Shown here piece by piece: positions 8,505 through 18,558 of a stretch of DNA of 25,468 nt. A model generated the notes under the pieces. The model searched no databases and was not told where the DNA came from. It was given only the letters and a program-made list of their open reading frames with translations. Position numbers and translations under genes: made by a program. Within the stretch, counting starts at the first letter, position 1. Every line of letters begins with the position of its first letter. The stretch is taken from NCBI RefSeq assembly GCF_000003815.2, contig NC_049986.1, positions 24,472,755 to 24,498,222 of the forward strand, in the 5' to 3' direction. The DNA is from Branchiostoma floridae. Lineage: Eukaryota; Chordata; Leptocardii; Amphioxiformes; Branchiostomatidae.

Positions 8505-8662
8505 TTCTCTCAAGCTCCAAGCAGAGGACGGGAGCGAGCCGGTAAAATCCCGACCACTACTATCTCAGCGACTCAATAAATATATATCGTCAACAAAGAA
8601 AGAAAGAATGAAAGAAAGAAAGACTCTGCTTTGAGAATATTCTCTCAAGCTCCAAGCAGATG
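8505..8662. mobile_element. MITE-end duplication with (GAAA)n
   Basis: TTCTCTCAAGCTCCAAGCAG occurs twice, at about 8505-8524 and 8640-8659, each containing the MITE terminal motif CTCCAAGCAGA. Between them lie an opposite-facing CTCTGCTTTGAGA (about 8625-8638) and an interrupted (GAAA)n tract (about 8595-8622). The first copy plus the inverted end could be a short MITE of about 140 bp; the second copy would then be a new left end or a relic. No target duplication is clear. Confidence 0.5.
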
Positions 8663-9601
8663 TTTGGTATAAAGTCTTGCCGTTTTCAGGGTATAAGATC
8701 TTACCATTTTTATACACTTTTCCACTAGACGTTGATCGCTGTAAGACCGTGCAGTGAACAAAATTGGATTTATCCGACTCTTAATCAAGATGTATAAGTG
8801 ATTAAAACATAACGACAAAACACACAAACGTATACACGTCTTGCTGAGCGATTTGTGTAATTTTGATTGCTTAGTGGCCACAGAATCTAGTGGAAATGGC
8901 TAGATGCTGCGTCATTGACATGCTAAACTGACTTTTTTCAGTTTTTCTTTTTACCTCTTATGATCACAATTGAAAAAAAAAACCCACATCGTTTCAGTTC
9001 AGTCAGCTGATTGAAAAAGGGTTGTTTCTTTTTATACTGAAACAGTCGTGATCTAGATTTCTCCACGTGAGATTTGCTAAATCGCCCTTCCTTCTCACAA
9101 ACGTAAATACGATACATGTATATGAATGATCACGTGCACAATACCGAACATTTCTGCAATAAAAGGAATCCTCACTGGCTTCTCAATGGTTATAAGAAGA
9201 AGAACCGACAAAGATTGAAAAGTGAAGTCTCGAAGGACCAATGAGAGAGGTAAGAGTCTGTATTTGTGGACGAAGCTGTGATTCTGTTAAAGTTTTGATA
9301 AAGCAGTATTTTCTATTTCCCTAGGACGGCACAATCAGGTAATTCAGTCACTGTGGTATTTATACAAAATATTCCTTGTGTCATCAAAAGATACAAAATT
9401 CAGAGTTCAAGCTTCGTATTTATATACAAAATTAAGCCCAATCATATCTTGTCCACATTGTATTGTTCCTGTTGCAATTCTAATTCTAAAAGACAAAGCT
9501 TCATCAGAAATGTGCAATAATAAAACCATTCATTCAACATATTCATAAATCTCTGAAACGCTCTACAAACATTTGAGACGAGTTCTTGTCTGTCTCAGTC
9601 C
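8663..9601. other. AT-rich non-coding stretch
   Basis: No gene is recognised. A 24-bp imperfect tandem repeat starting TATAAAGTCTTGCCGTTTTC lies at about 8669-8716. A weak inverted pair, GATCAC.. GTTTCAGT / ACTGAAAC ..GTGATC, spans about 8960-9053 and may be a relic MITE. Confidence 0.4.
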
Positions 9602-9631
9602 GTGTCACCCTCGGACGTGTCACCCTCGGAC
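9602..9631. repeat. 15-bp tandem repeat x2
   Basis: GTGTCACCCTCGGAC is repeated exactly (9602-9616 and 9617-9631). CAGTCCG and CGGACTG at the outer edges make it a potential hairpin. Confidence 0.85.
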
Positions 9632-10519
9632 TGTCTTCCTTGTAAGGAATATGTACGTCTTGAAGTGCATACAGGGTGGTGAAGTGTGTGCCTAGTCTCC
9701 AAACAAACAGCGCCATGCTGGAGCACAGTGTTCAGGACAGGGAGAACTGTACATAACTGTACTACAGGGACTTCTAAACAACAACGTGACAGCGCTGCAT
9801 TGGTCAATACATTAGTCACGTCAGGACGAACGTACGTTTCTCCTGATCACAAAACCCACAAATTATAGAAAACGTAGGGACTTTTGTCTTCCTCTGCTTC
9901 CAGAAAAGGATTCAAACCCAACCTGTAATTCTAGTAGATGTAGCTAACACTAGTATTCGAGTAGTCGTTATTATTTTATCATTGGTAATGCATATATGTC
10001 CCCAATGCTTTTACCATATGCTTGTCTCCCAACTTCCAATAAAACTTACTCTGACAGTACTTACACTTCACTTTACGAAGAATCCAACATGACAAGTTCT
10101 ATCAACTCTATTGTCCCTGTCCGACCCGTATGTGTATAACGACTTGGACACTTGCGAGGTCTCAGTATGGATTTGAGACTGTCTGTAAAAGTATTTTACA
10201 CGCAGGATTTATACTGATGTACATGTATGGTGTATTATTACATCTATTCTTTAAAATTTTCTTTGCACAATCAAGGACCTTCATCAGATAACACATGCAC
10301 ATGTACACCTTTCCCACCGATGCGGCGATCATTGAAGGGGCTAAAAATCTTGTAATTTTCCATCCAACCAAGGAGATTTCATCAGACAACTAAGCCAGAC
10401 TATAAGAAGCTGAGTGCGAGTTTGTTGTTATAATCTACTATTTTAATTTACTTAAAATTTCATACATCTTCTGCATTATTATCATCTAATATCCATCCTA
10501 GATGAAAAATGTATTTTTG
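9632..10519. other. Non-coding stretch
   Basis: No gene is recognised. CTAGTCTCCAAACAAACAG near 9692 resembles a lone left MITE terminus, with no right end found. Confidence 0.4.
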
Positions 10520-10546
10520 CCCCTCCCCGCCCATCCCTACTGCCCC
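10520..10546 (-). other. G-quadruplex motif on minus strand
   Basis: Five C-runs of three or four lie within 27 bp on the plus strand (CCCC, CCCC, CCC, CCC, CCCC, with loops of 1-5 nt). The minus strand satisfies the G3+N1-7 quadruplex rule. It lies about 200 bp upstream of the CpG island. Confidence 0.6.
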
Positions 10547-10724
10547 ATAATGAGATGCAAAGTGGTCCATTATACCGTTTTCTCTATCGGTATCGTTTTA
10601 ACCAATGGGAGGATGAATTCTTGACTTTAATCCGCACAATACTGACTCGCAGAAGTCCTAGCGAGCATCCCTTCATGGACACGGGCGTGCTTAATGAAAA
10701 GTCTTGGCTTTTCAATGTGCGGAG

Positions 10725-10990
10725 CGGGACAAAGCCGGGACGCACAATGCCGCTATTTATCCCATCCCTCCAGACCGGGAGTCGCGCCCCGATCGAAACC
10801 CGAGATCTGCTCGGCTCCAGGCCGCTCCGGGCCCGCACGGTTCACTCCGACGCCTCGGTGCCACAGCCCGAGCCCGCCCGAGCACGCCGCTACCTCTCAG
10901 CGGACGGATGCGGGCGCGCAAAGCGGATATCTCGGGAACAGAAGATGGCTTCCTCCCCGGGTTTTTGTGTGGCGAACGGCGGTAATTATG
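10725..10990. promoter_or_regulatory. CpG island with YY1-like motif
   Basis: This is the densest CpG block in the window, roughly from GAGCGGGAC to GGCGAACGGCGG. AAGATGGC at 10942-10949 matches the core of the YY1 motif often found at TATA-less starts, and could double as an initiator ATG (10944). From that ATG the plus frame encodes about 30 residues before a stop, with a weak donor-like GGCG|GTAATT near 10980. Overlapping open frames in several phases reflect GC richness, and none is recognisable. Best read as a promoter/first-exon region of uncertain orientation. Confidence 0.4.
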
Positions 10991-11838
10991 TACACCCTGT
11001 CCGACAAACGCCCACTAGCAGCATTATGCCCTTCTGAATGGAACGTTTCCAGCAGGCTTCTCATGAATTTTACATTTTCTTCTGTCAGTCAGCGGACCGC
11101 CCCGTACCCTCACTCCTTCTGTTCCAATCTTCCTGGGATGACCGCTCTCTCACTCACTCCTCTCTCTCTCCTCTCTACAAACCGTACTCCTACCTCGCTC
11201 TGTACATGTAACAACAACTATGGCTGTCCTGACGTAGTCGGATCGGTGTAGGATTTGCTCCTCCGCGCAAGAAACCTGCGCTGAAATATCTTCCGAAAGA
11301 GGAAAGCGTTTGCAGTAGGAGATGGGGAGAGACCTGTGGCCGGTGCAGGCATGCGTCCCACCCCGTCCCATCGCCAACTGTCGGCCACATCTGCCCCTTT
11401 CCCCGGCCGGAGAGACACAGGGAAGCCGCTACAGGTGCGTACAGCTAAGCAGAGAAGGCCTTTCGGTCTCATTTCACGATGAAGTACGGAGAAGGGTCGA
11501 TTTTAGGCGCTTTTATTTCGATCTGGCAAGTTTACACGTTGTTGACCCCGAGTCCGTCCGAACGACGGTGTTCGCGCCATGGCTGCGTTTCGAAATTCGT
11601 TCCGTTTTCTGATTTTCTCCAAAATGTCTAACCTCCATGAAGGTGGTTTGAGGCAATAGTGGCTTTTTTTCTCAGTTTCTAAGATTATGAAGTGGTTGCT
11701 AGGACATTTAGGACTGGTTTGCACGCGGTCGCCAAAAAAGGAAGTGCAAACACAGGAATGTCCATCATTCCTTTCCCGCGTCCTGTCGGGGAGGGTGACG
11801 CAATCTCTGGAGAAATTCCCGCGCTTTTTCTCTCTCAC
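10991..11838. other. Moderately GC-rich non-coding stretch
   Basis: No gene is confidently seen. The plus frame 11322-11612 contains a plausible donor (ACAG|GTGCGT, intron GT at 11435), but its protein is unrecognised. A hairpin TGTGGCCG / CGGCCACA spans about 11334-11392. Confidence 0.35.
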
Positions 11839-12008
11839 AGATATTTCTCGCTGATATCCTCCTCAGAGATATCGATTATTTTCCCTCGCTGTTCTCCGTT
11901 TGTATTCCGCCCCTGTTCTCCCGCTAAACGCAAGCGGAAGCCGGTTACAAGCCCTGCCAGCAAAATTAGCACAAATCGACCGACAACCACTGAGGTGATT
12001 CCCGCCAT
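11839..12008 (-). CDS. Candidate first coding exon, signal-peptide or signal-anchor protein, family unrecognised
   Basis: On the minus strand an ATG (complement of 12006-12008) has a strong start context: A at -3, G at +4. It lies in AAGTATGGCGGGA, which also resembles a YY1 promoter-proximal site. The frame encodes about 56 residues: a short N-terminal part with Arg11, a hydrophobic run at about residues 12-22 (FVLILLAGLVT), a basic FRLRL stretch, then a polar region ending in an acidic DISEEDISEK segment. This fits a signal peptide or type II signal anchor. It ends at a donor-like T|GTGAGAGAG (exon end 11839), just before an in-frame stop. The same site reads on the plus strand as a good acceptor (pyrimidine tract ending CACAG at 11840), so the strand is ambiguous. 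Function unknown. Confidence 0.25.
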
Positions 12009-13025
12009 ACTTGCACACGAACTGTGAGTGACGCCCAAATCAGACGATATGTTGAGAAAAACACTCAAAAAACATTCTAAATACTCAAGATCTGCTGCTG
12101 ATATTTTTTTAACGAAAGACTTATTTTTTTGCATTTTCTGACAGAAAACTGTCTTAATTTGTTTAGAATTCGCGATTTTTTTTCGACTGAATAACTGAAG
12201 ATAAAGATAGTCAGATCTTCTACACTAGTACTGTACATGTACTGCTGTCGTAAAACAAAGAACAAAATGGCCGACTTGCCAAAGCGCTTGTAGAGGTCGT
12301 GGTCAAATGGTTAACGACAAAACGGTTTCCTTTCCCAAAGGAATGGTGAAATTACCGCCTAACCTTGCACAAAATTCAACTCAGAGGTGTGTTCAAAATT
12401 CTGACTACTGCAATGCTACTGATATCAAACCCCGTTGGGTGGGATAGATACGGTTGATTGTGTTTAGGGAGCAATGGCTTGGAAATACTGTTGTTTCGGG
12501 TCTTCGTATAACAGTATAACAAAGTATCGCCTGTACAAATGTACTAGTGTGACTTTTCATGTTAGGATTGTCATTTTCTGAATTTGTTCCGTTTTATTCA
12601 GATTAATGTCATTGTGTTTAAATGGCATTAATTGCCATTCCTTCGTCCCTGTGTGAATTAGTATCAACGTACTCTTACAAAACTCTGCTACTTTTGTAAA
12701 ATTCGAAAAATGTATTTTGAAAACTAGACAGAATTTTCCTCAAATCGTGTTTTAGTCTTCCCCTTGCTGCACTGCCCTTGTGTAAGTCCGAATGGCTAAC
12801 CTCCAAGTCGATCGTGCAAACTAGATGAATCCGTTGGTCTTTTGTGCCCTTTCCTGTGTTTCTGTGCGTCTCTTTTGGATGATGCACGCTTTCGTGTGGC
12901 TATAGCGCTTCTAGAAACACGCAAGATAGATTAAATATTTCATCTAACACTTTAATAGGACTCTTACATTTGCTGCTTGGAAAAGTCCCGGTCCCCGTGC
13001 AAGATGGACACACACGGCGGCATTT
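12009..13025. other. Non-coding, possible upstream region of the minus-strand exon
   Basis: AT-rich, with no gene. ACAAAATGGCCGAC at about 12262-12275 combines a good start context with a YY1-like core, but it opens only an 8-codon frame. GTGACTTTTC and GTCATTTT occur in the same order near 12550 and 13460, a hint of an old duplication too weak to call. Confidence 0.35.
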
Positions 13026-13046
13026 GGGGCCCGGGTAGGGGTGGGG
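13026..13046 (+). other. G-quadruplex motif
   Basis: G-runs of 4, 3, 4 and 4 with loops CCC, TA and T lie within 21 bp, and another GGG follows at 13054. This is a tight G3+ quadruplex motif isolated in AT-rich DNA. Confidence 0.65.
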
Positions 13047-15047
13047 TGGCACAGGGTGGCTTTCGGATTCCCGCCTCTTGTGATCAAATATATCAACAGC
13101 TTAAAAAACTACGTATTGTATAAACTAGGTGTAAATATCCCAAATTAAACCATTCCCCATTCTTCTCTCGATCAACAGACAAAGGAAAATCGTGAACATT
13201 TCTTTTTTTCATTTTTGTTTTCGTGTGTGTTATTTCTTGTCAATGAATTTGACTATCCGCCAGAACACGATTCCGTGTGGCTTTACCGCTGTATTTAATG
13301 ATCACTAAGGCCAGCTGAGAAATTACTTTATCATCTAAATTCGGCTTTTTTTTTTTGCCAGGGATATCATCTACACACACAAACACACCAAAAAAAACAC
13401 GAAATTCCGGATCCGTTCATGATTTTTGGAGTAATACAGTCTGCAACGCTGTTCAGAACTGTGACTTTTCGTTACACGGTCGTCATTTTGTGTTCAAAAT
13501 TTGCCGGATTCTGTCGTAACTTTGTTTCTTTATTCCTAAATTAATTACTAGCAGGATATGTTTGAGAAAACTTCGACTTCCTAGGGATAATATCTTCACA
13601 GAAACCAAAAATCCTGAAAATCCGTCCATGGTTGTTGAGTTTACAGTTCGGATCGTCGTTGCAAACGCAAGTATCATGGCGGAGGTAAACATTGCCATCA
13701 TTGCCATCATAACATAGCATAACTGTTATCTTGGTGCAGGGTTGTAGAGTAGAATAGATTAGTGTATTCTGTGCCGTTTTTTTATTGACTGCGCCCTAAG
13801 ATGTAAAGGGGAATCTGCATGTAAGGATCTTTTTACTTTATTTCTAGTACCTTCAGTTAAAAAGCTGCGTACAGCGCTTCGTATATATAACGTTATGGTC
13901 AGTGTTTTCTTACTGAACAGTCCATGTATTTCTTATTGTTGCTATCATGACGAAATTTCAAGGGTATCTGTTGCATTTTCTAATGTCTAAACTTGAAACT
14001 AGACAATATTACTGAATTGTTCTCCAAGCTGCAAAAATATTATTGTTATATTACTGTGAACATTTTCTGTCATATCCAGCCGCGCTAAAACCGTAACTGC
14101 ATGATTTAGGGCATGACTCTATGGCACATTTTCTTCAGTAGTTAAGAATTTAGGAACCTTTACTGCTCATGGTAAATGTTTGAGGAGGCGCTAAAGTTAG
14201 AGGAGTTACATACAGCGAATCATTCAGCAATCACTAACATCTAAATATGTTTGTCACTAAGTTTTTAGCAAATGATAAATTACGTTAGGTTTACTTTTAC
14301 AGATGACATTCTACTGCGGTCTTGGTGCGTCATTTTTCCATGAAGTAGCTTGTCCGTCATACACAGGTTTTTGTTCTGTGAAACTCAATAGGTAAATCAA
14401 CGGAAATGTGCCAGTAGATTTAGATATGAGAACACTCCGTTATATTGCAGTTCTAGTTTCACATATTGCTAGGATTTGATCCCATGTAGTGTTTGTTTCC
14501 TTCAAATGCTTCGTTGAGTTTTCGTTGTGCTGTCTAGAGACTACATGTGTTTTGTTGTGTTGGACACTTTTGATAAATGTTGGCTGCCATGTACTTTCAT
14601 AAAAACCTTAGAAACAGTGATATATACGCTGCAACGTATTTTGTATTTGTTTTCATACAAAAGCGACCAGATGACCCTTTCTAACGTATTCTAAAGCATG
14701 TACTGATTTTCACTTAAGTGCTAGTTGCAATGGAAAACGTACAAGGAAATAGAACAAAGCGTAAAATCTAACATAAGTTTCATAATCGTAGGGTTTGATC
14801 ATGTATATTTGAAACAGTCTGTCTGCAAAACTGTAAACCGCCACCCTGTAGGTTTATAGTATGATATCGACACGCCCTATATCATTAGATGTCTTCCTGA
14901 TATAACTCACTTTCTGGCGATAGCGAGGATTGTAATACATCATACCTTGTGGCCTCCTTTTATATTGCATTTCATACCTTATGTCATATCTAATACTCTG
15001 TGGAAACTGGTTGCCAGGAACGATAGAACATATTATATAGTTTGGTG
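13047..15047. other. Two kilobases of AT-rich unique DNA
   Basis: I see no exon, RNA gene or repeat family here. ATGGCGGAG|GTAAAC at 13677-13691 resembles a minimal start-plus-donor but lacks support. A/C-rich low complexity lies at about 13373-13400. Typical of intron or intergenic DNA. Confidence 0.5.
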
Positions 15048-15231
15048 AAGTATATCTTGCCTCCGTTGCAGTCTTCGAACGGGGCGAAACTCGCTTTCAC
15101 GGCAAACTCCCTTTCACAGCAAACTCCCTTTCCCGGCACGAGAGAGCCTAGCCAACGTTGAAAATAGCGGACCACCCTCTAAAATAAAAACCAGCCCCGT
15201 TCGAAGACTGCAACGGAGGCTAAAGTATATC
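15048..15231. mobile_element. 166-bp MITE with exact 9-bp target duplication
   Basis: The element spans 15057-15222. Its terminal repeats include a perfect 27-bp match (GCCTCCGTTGCAGTCTTCG then AACGGGGC, reverse-complemented at the right end), with outer ends TTGCCTCC and GGAGGCTA. AAGTATATC flanks it at 15048-15056 and 15223-15231. A 9-bp duplication is typical of the Mutator (MuDR) superfamily. The interior contains three copies of a 17-bp unit (15090-15140, CTCCCTTTCACAGCAAA type). There is no coding capacity. The near-perfect arms suggest a fairly recent insertion. Confidence 0.9.
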
Positions 15232-15600
15232 GCAGTCCGTCTGCTGGCACGTGCGTACTGACGGAGCTGTACCGTACAGCCCCGTATAGCCGGGCGGGTA
15301 GACCGACAAGGGCCGCCGACTGGGGGCTTCCCCCGGTGCGGCTAGAGTTTATCTGTGGGGTTGGCACATTTGGCAATGGATTATTCCCTAAACTATGGCT
15401 TTTGAAGCAAAGCTACGACAAAGCTGTCTTTTTACAAGAATCCAAGGCGATCTTGCCCGCTGAATTTCGTTAAAATCAGCTAAAAAAAAGTACGACGCGT
15501 TCCCTAGTGTCCCGTGAACTCGCTCAATTTGTTTGCTGCTGTAGATTTACATCGTCCAAAGTGACCGGGACCTTAGAATGACACAGGGTTTGTCCGTGAG
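15232..15600. other. Non-coding, partly GC-rich
   Basis: The part from 15235 to 15360 is GC-rich with several CpGs; the rest is unremarkable. No gene is seen. Confidence 0.45.
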
Positions 15601-15609
15601 GCGGTGTCG

Positions 15610-16345
15610 GGGGGTTTCTCTTCAGCAACATGTGACATGGCTAGGGTTAGTATCTTGTAGTGATTGTTACACTGGACAAGTGGAAAATGTATGGAATTAG
15701 GGATGTACTAATCATCTTGAAATGAGACCCCTTCATAGTCCTACAGTTGCAAGTACGTAAAATAATGGGCAACAGCTAGTCGTTTTTGTTTTTTTTGCAG
15801 ACTACAAGTAGAAATTACTCAAGTGGGGTTGAACAATTTATCAAAGTAGTTACTTGAGCAGAAAATGCGCATATGTAACTATAGCTTGCTTAGTTCTCTG
15901 GCCATAGGTGTTCCCAAAAATACATCTTTTTGATACGATGTAGATTGTGTATTCCATGGCGTGAAACCAAAGTTTTATTGAGATTTGGATACTTTTCTGG
16001 CAAAGATTCCATCTTATTTCAGCTTGGGTTTTCTCGCTTCAGTAACATGTGAAAGGGCTAGGGTCTTTCCGTAATGGCTACACTCAACTAGAAGAACTAA
16101 CATGACTTGGACAGTATAAAACTATGGAAATACTTTTGTAAGGATTCTACTTTGTAAGTTGCATTGAAATGTTAACCTTCCTAGGCCCATATCCCCGTAC
16201 AATGATGGGCAGCAGTCTTTGTAGAAATTTCCCAAATGGGGTTGAACAATTTATCAAAGAAGTTAGTTCGACAGAGAATGTACATCTGTAACTCTATAGC
16301 TGGTTTACTTCTCTGAATGTTTCCCTAAGACAAAATTTTTGTATG
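15610..16345. repeat. Tandem duplication, period about 412-418 bp
   Basis: Copy 1 (about 15610-15950) and copy 2 (about 16028-16345) share ordered blocks: CTTCAG(C/T)AACATGTGA, GGCTAGGGT, AATGATGGGC-type and GGGGTTGAACAATTTATCAA, then GTAACT.TATAGCTTG-type and TTCTCTG. Substitutions and small indels are frequent, so the duplication is old. Nothing within it looks coding. Confidence 0.75.
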
Positions 16346-16829
16346 GTGTGAAAAAATACACTAATAATATTACACTGAAATTTTCATCACAAAAATTGGA
16401 AAGCGATAGAATGTCGAAATTTTTGCAAAACTATTTATTTGAGCTCATGCACACTGATGCAAAAGTGAATGCCCTTGATCAAATTTCATACCACAGAATA
16501 TTGTCCGATGTAATTACTATCTAGCTTCGTAACAAATACAGACAAGCTGACTAGTTAGGTCAACTTATTTTAGCGCCGCTATCGAAAAAGAAACTTGCAA
16601 AGATGTATTGAGACATACACATAAAGCTTTTAGAAATCATTTTCTGAAAAAAAAAGGAACATCCCGCCTCCGGAGTTTTGTTTTTTTGAACCTTTGTTAA
16701 CTTTTTTCATGAAAACTCAAATCAGCCTGCAGACCGCTTTTCATTGAGGTCATGAGGGAAGAGGCAAGGGTCAGATAAACTTTCACATGTGTATAACAGA
16801 GATACAGTTTACATAATTTAAAGTCGCAA
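16346..16829. other. AT-rich non-coding stretch
   Basis: No gene is seen. The short plus frame at 16339-16524 lacks an ATG start and any signature. Confidence 0.45.
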
Positions 16830-16988
16830 TGAGTCATATGGGTCTATAAGTTTGGCTTTGACGTGTGTCTGACTTGTTTATGACTGTAATGTTATGATGT
16901 CATGTTTGTTTATAGCCCATAATATGTTCACTCTTCAGACATGATCACGGATGACTCATCCAATCATAGTCTGACCGCCATGACGTCA
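16830..16988. promoter_or_regulatory. bZIP/CCAAT motif cluster
   Basis: TGAGTCA at 16830-16836 and TGACTCA at 16952-16958 are AP-1 sites. CCAAT lies at 16960-16964, and a perfect CRE, TGACGTCA, at 16981-16988. A near-CRE TGATGTCA sits at about 16894. The AP-1, CCAAT and CRE sites fall within 37 bp, an enhancer- or promoter-like grouping. No TATA box or exon can be assigned. Confidence 0.45.
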
Positions 16989-17702
16989 TCACGCTTTACA
17001 TAACAGCTAAGCCGTAACGCGTAAAAAGTACCTGGAAGCTAAGAAAATGTCTTCATTCATTCATTCATCATTTATTCATCAAATAAAATACTGTGGTATA
17101 AGATTATAAAACGCTACGATATGAAACAATAGCTTTTCACAAATGAACGTTGGTTTAACAAAACCGATAGTGAAGACTTAGAGGAAAGAATGATCCTTGT
17201 ATTTGCTGCCCAACAATAGAAATAAGCTCATTCGTTCATTTACTCTTTTATTCATCTCATTCATTCGTTCGTTCATTCATCAATTTGTTCAAGACATTGA
17301 AGGGCAGACTGTGTATTTATGTATGTTTGTTGACATTGTTTATTACTTATATTTTATGCTTATGTTTTTGAGTAGAAGGTTTTATATAATCTAATTGTGT
17401 TTTTATCTGATGCAAGAATATATGTGAATAAAAAGAATTGAAAAAATAAAAAGTGCTGAGGATTTGAGAATCCTTACATCTGACAGCCTGTAGTAATGAT
17501 GTATTTCTATTGTAGTGATTCTGATAATAACAGGTTCATTGCCCAATGGCTAATTGCAAACACCTGTAACATGGAGAAGATATATCTATAATAGAGTACT
17601 CTACTATGATGTTAGGATGTAGTTCGTATACCTCATCGCGTATGATTTATCACAATTAGCTTTGATATCGGTTTGCTTCTTATTCGATATCGGTGTAACG
17701 AT
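16989..17702. repeat. AT-rich stretch with (ATTC)n tracts and possible retroelement tail
   Basis: CATT/ATTC-type tetranucleotide repeats lie at about 17053-17080 and 17227-17284. The segment 17395-17450 ends in AATAAAAAGAATTGAAAAAATAAAAAG, an A-rich tail like that of a decayed retroelement 3' end. No reverse transcriptase reading frame is present. GATATCGGT occurs twice at about 17666-17694. Confidence 0.5.
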
Positions 17703-17844
17703 GCGGACTGTGGTTTCAAATTTGGAAAATTTTCTGATTTGAAACCACCGTCCGTCGACTTAATATCCCTAAATACGTTTTTTTTCTTACAGACAACGAA
17801 TATAGGTTACCCCATGATAAAGGTGAACCAGCGTTAACCCAATT
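17703..17844. mobile_element. Inverted-repeat element, copy 2 (related to 3025-3254)
   Basis: A hairpin, GCGGACTGTGGTTTCAAAT / ATTTGAAACCACCGTCCG (about 17703-17757), is followed by a right part matching copy 1: an ACAACG.AT stretch, ATAAAGGTGAAC and AGCGTTAAC. The outer left arm seen in copy 1 is missing or unrecognisable, so this copy is truncated or diverged. Confidence 0.5.
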
Positions 17845-18040
17845 CTTCCCATTTCTCTCATTTTAAAGGAGCGTATTTCTTAATAATTTCAACTGTTGCA
17901 GAATGTATTTAGATTGGGTTGTCGTGATAGCTGTTTACGCTAATAGAATGTTTTGAAACGAAGCTGCTTATTTTGATGTACATAACACACGGAACGGAAA
18001 CCCTTTTGATGATTTATTTGTGTGGTCAACCTTCGCAAGA
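17845..18040. other. Non-coding stretch
   Basis: No recognisable feature apart from lying upstream of the motif cluster at 18045. Confidence 0.4.
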
Positions 18041-18044
18041 TCAG

Positions 18045-18120
18045 AGGACCGCCATGTTTGGTCACGTGCCCCAGGCATGACGTATGTATGACGTACGCGT
18101 GACGTTATTCGTTATTCCCG
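18045..18120 (-). promoter_or_regulatory. TATA-less promoter-like cluster (YY1, E-box, CRE half-sites)
   Basis: Read on the minus strand, three TGACGT/ACGTCA half-sites (about 18079-18106) are followed by CACGTG (18063-18068) and then AAACATGGCGGTCC (about 18048-18061), the YY1-like motif often overlapping start sites. The order (activator sites, E-box, YY1/start) suits transcription leftward. The ATG in the YY1 motif opens only a 4-codon frame, so any coding start would lie elsewhere. Motif evidence only. Confidence 0.35.
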
Positions 18121-18353
18121 CCATCTATTAATACAGTACTGTGGAATAGAACAGGTTGTCAACGAAACCAGCGCGAGCTTCTTCATTATGTGATTTAAGC
18201 GGCAATTAGAGATGGATTTATGCGGTTTGGGTGCAACAAGTTATTTGGTATGATACTATGTATATATCGATATAAGAGTGGGTTTTTCCTGTTCGTTATT
18301 ATTATTACCTTTGCTAAGTGTAATGTTTTCGGTAGCGTTTGTGTGTGTGAGTG

Positions 18354-18416
18354 GGTATGTATGTATGTATGTATGTATGTATGTATGTATGTATGTATGT
18401 ATGTTTGTATGTATGC
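18354..18416. repeat. (GTAT)n microsatellite
   Basis: About 60 bp of GTAT repeats with one G-to-T interruption near the right end, in a T/G-rich flank. It creates artefactual open frames on both strands, including most of the minus-strand 191-codon frame at 18195-18770. Confidence 0.95.
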
Positions 18417-18558
18417 GTCTCTCTGTGTGTATATTTGCGAATGCACTGTATAACTGTATAACGTATAATATTTGGTATGTGAGTAGGTCTTGATGAGACC
18501 CTCAGCTTGAAACGAACAGACTCTTGGACCCCCTAGCGTCTTGCTACCTACTAAATCA

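Noticed and set aside
9635-9652. Small palindrome TTCCTTGTAAGGAA
   Set aside because: Short arms, no flanking duplication, and termini unlike the CAAGGAG elements.
10555-11251. Two overlapping plus frames of 160 and 185 codons
   Set aside because: Both cross a CpG island in different phases, as expected from stop-codon depletion; neither is recognisable as a protein.
11322-11434. Plus exon candidate ending at ACAG|GTGCGT
   Set aside because: Only a donor and an ATG; the peptide is unrecognised and lies in GC-raised DNA where such frames are common.
12540-13500. Possible ~900-bp duplication (GTGACTTTTC ... GTCATTTT at both ends)
   Set aside because: Only short blocks match; the intervening sequence does not align convincingly by eye.
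13483-13710. Minus frame with repeated Met-Met-Ala start and hydrophobic run
   Set aside because: Start context is poor and ambiguous among several ATGs; no donor is convincing. The opposing plus ATGGCGGAG|GTAAAC is equally unsupported.
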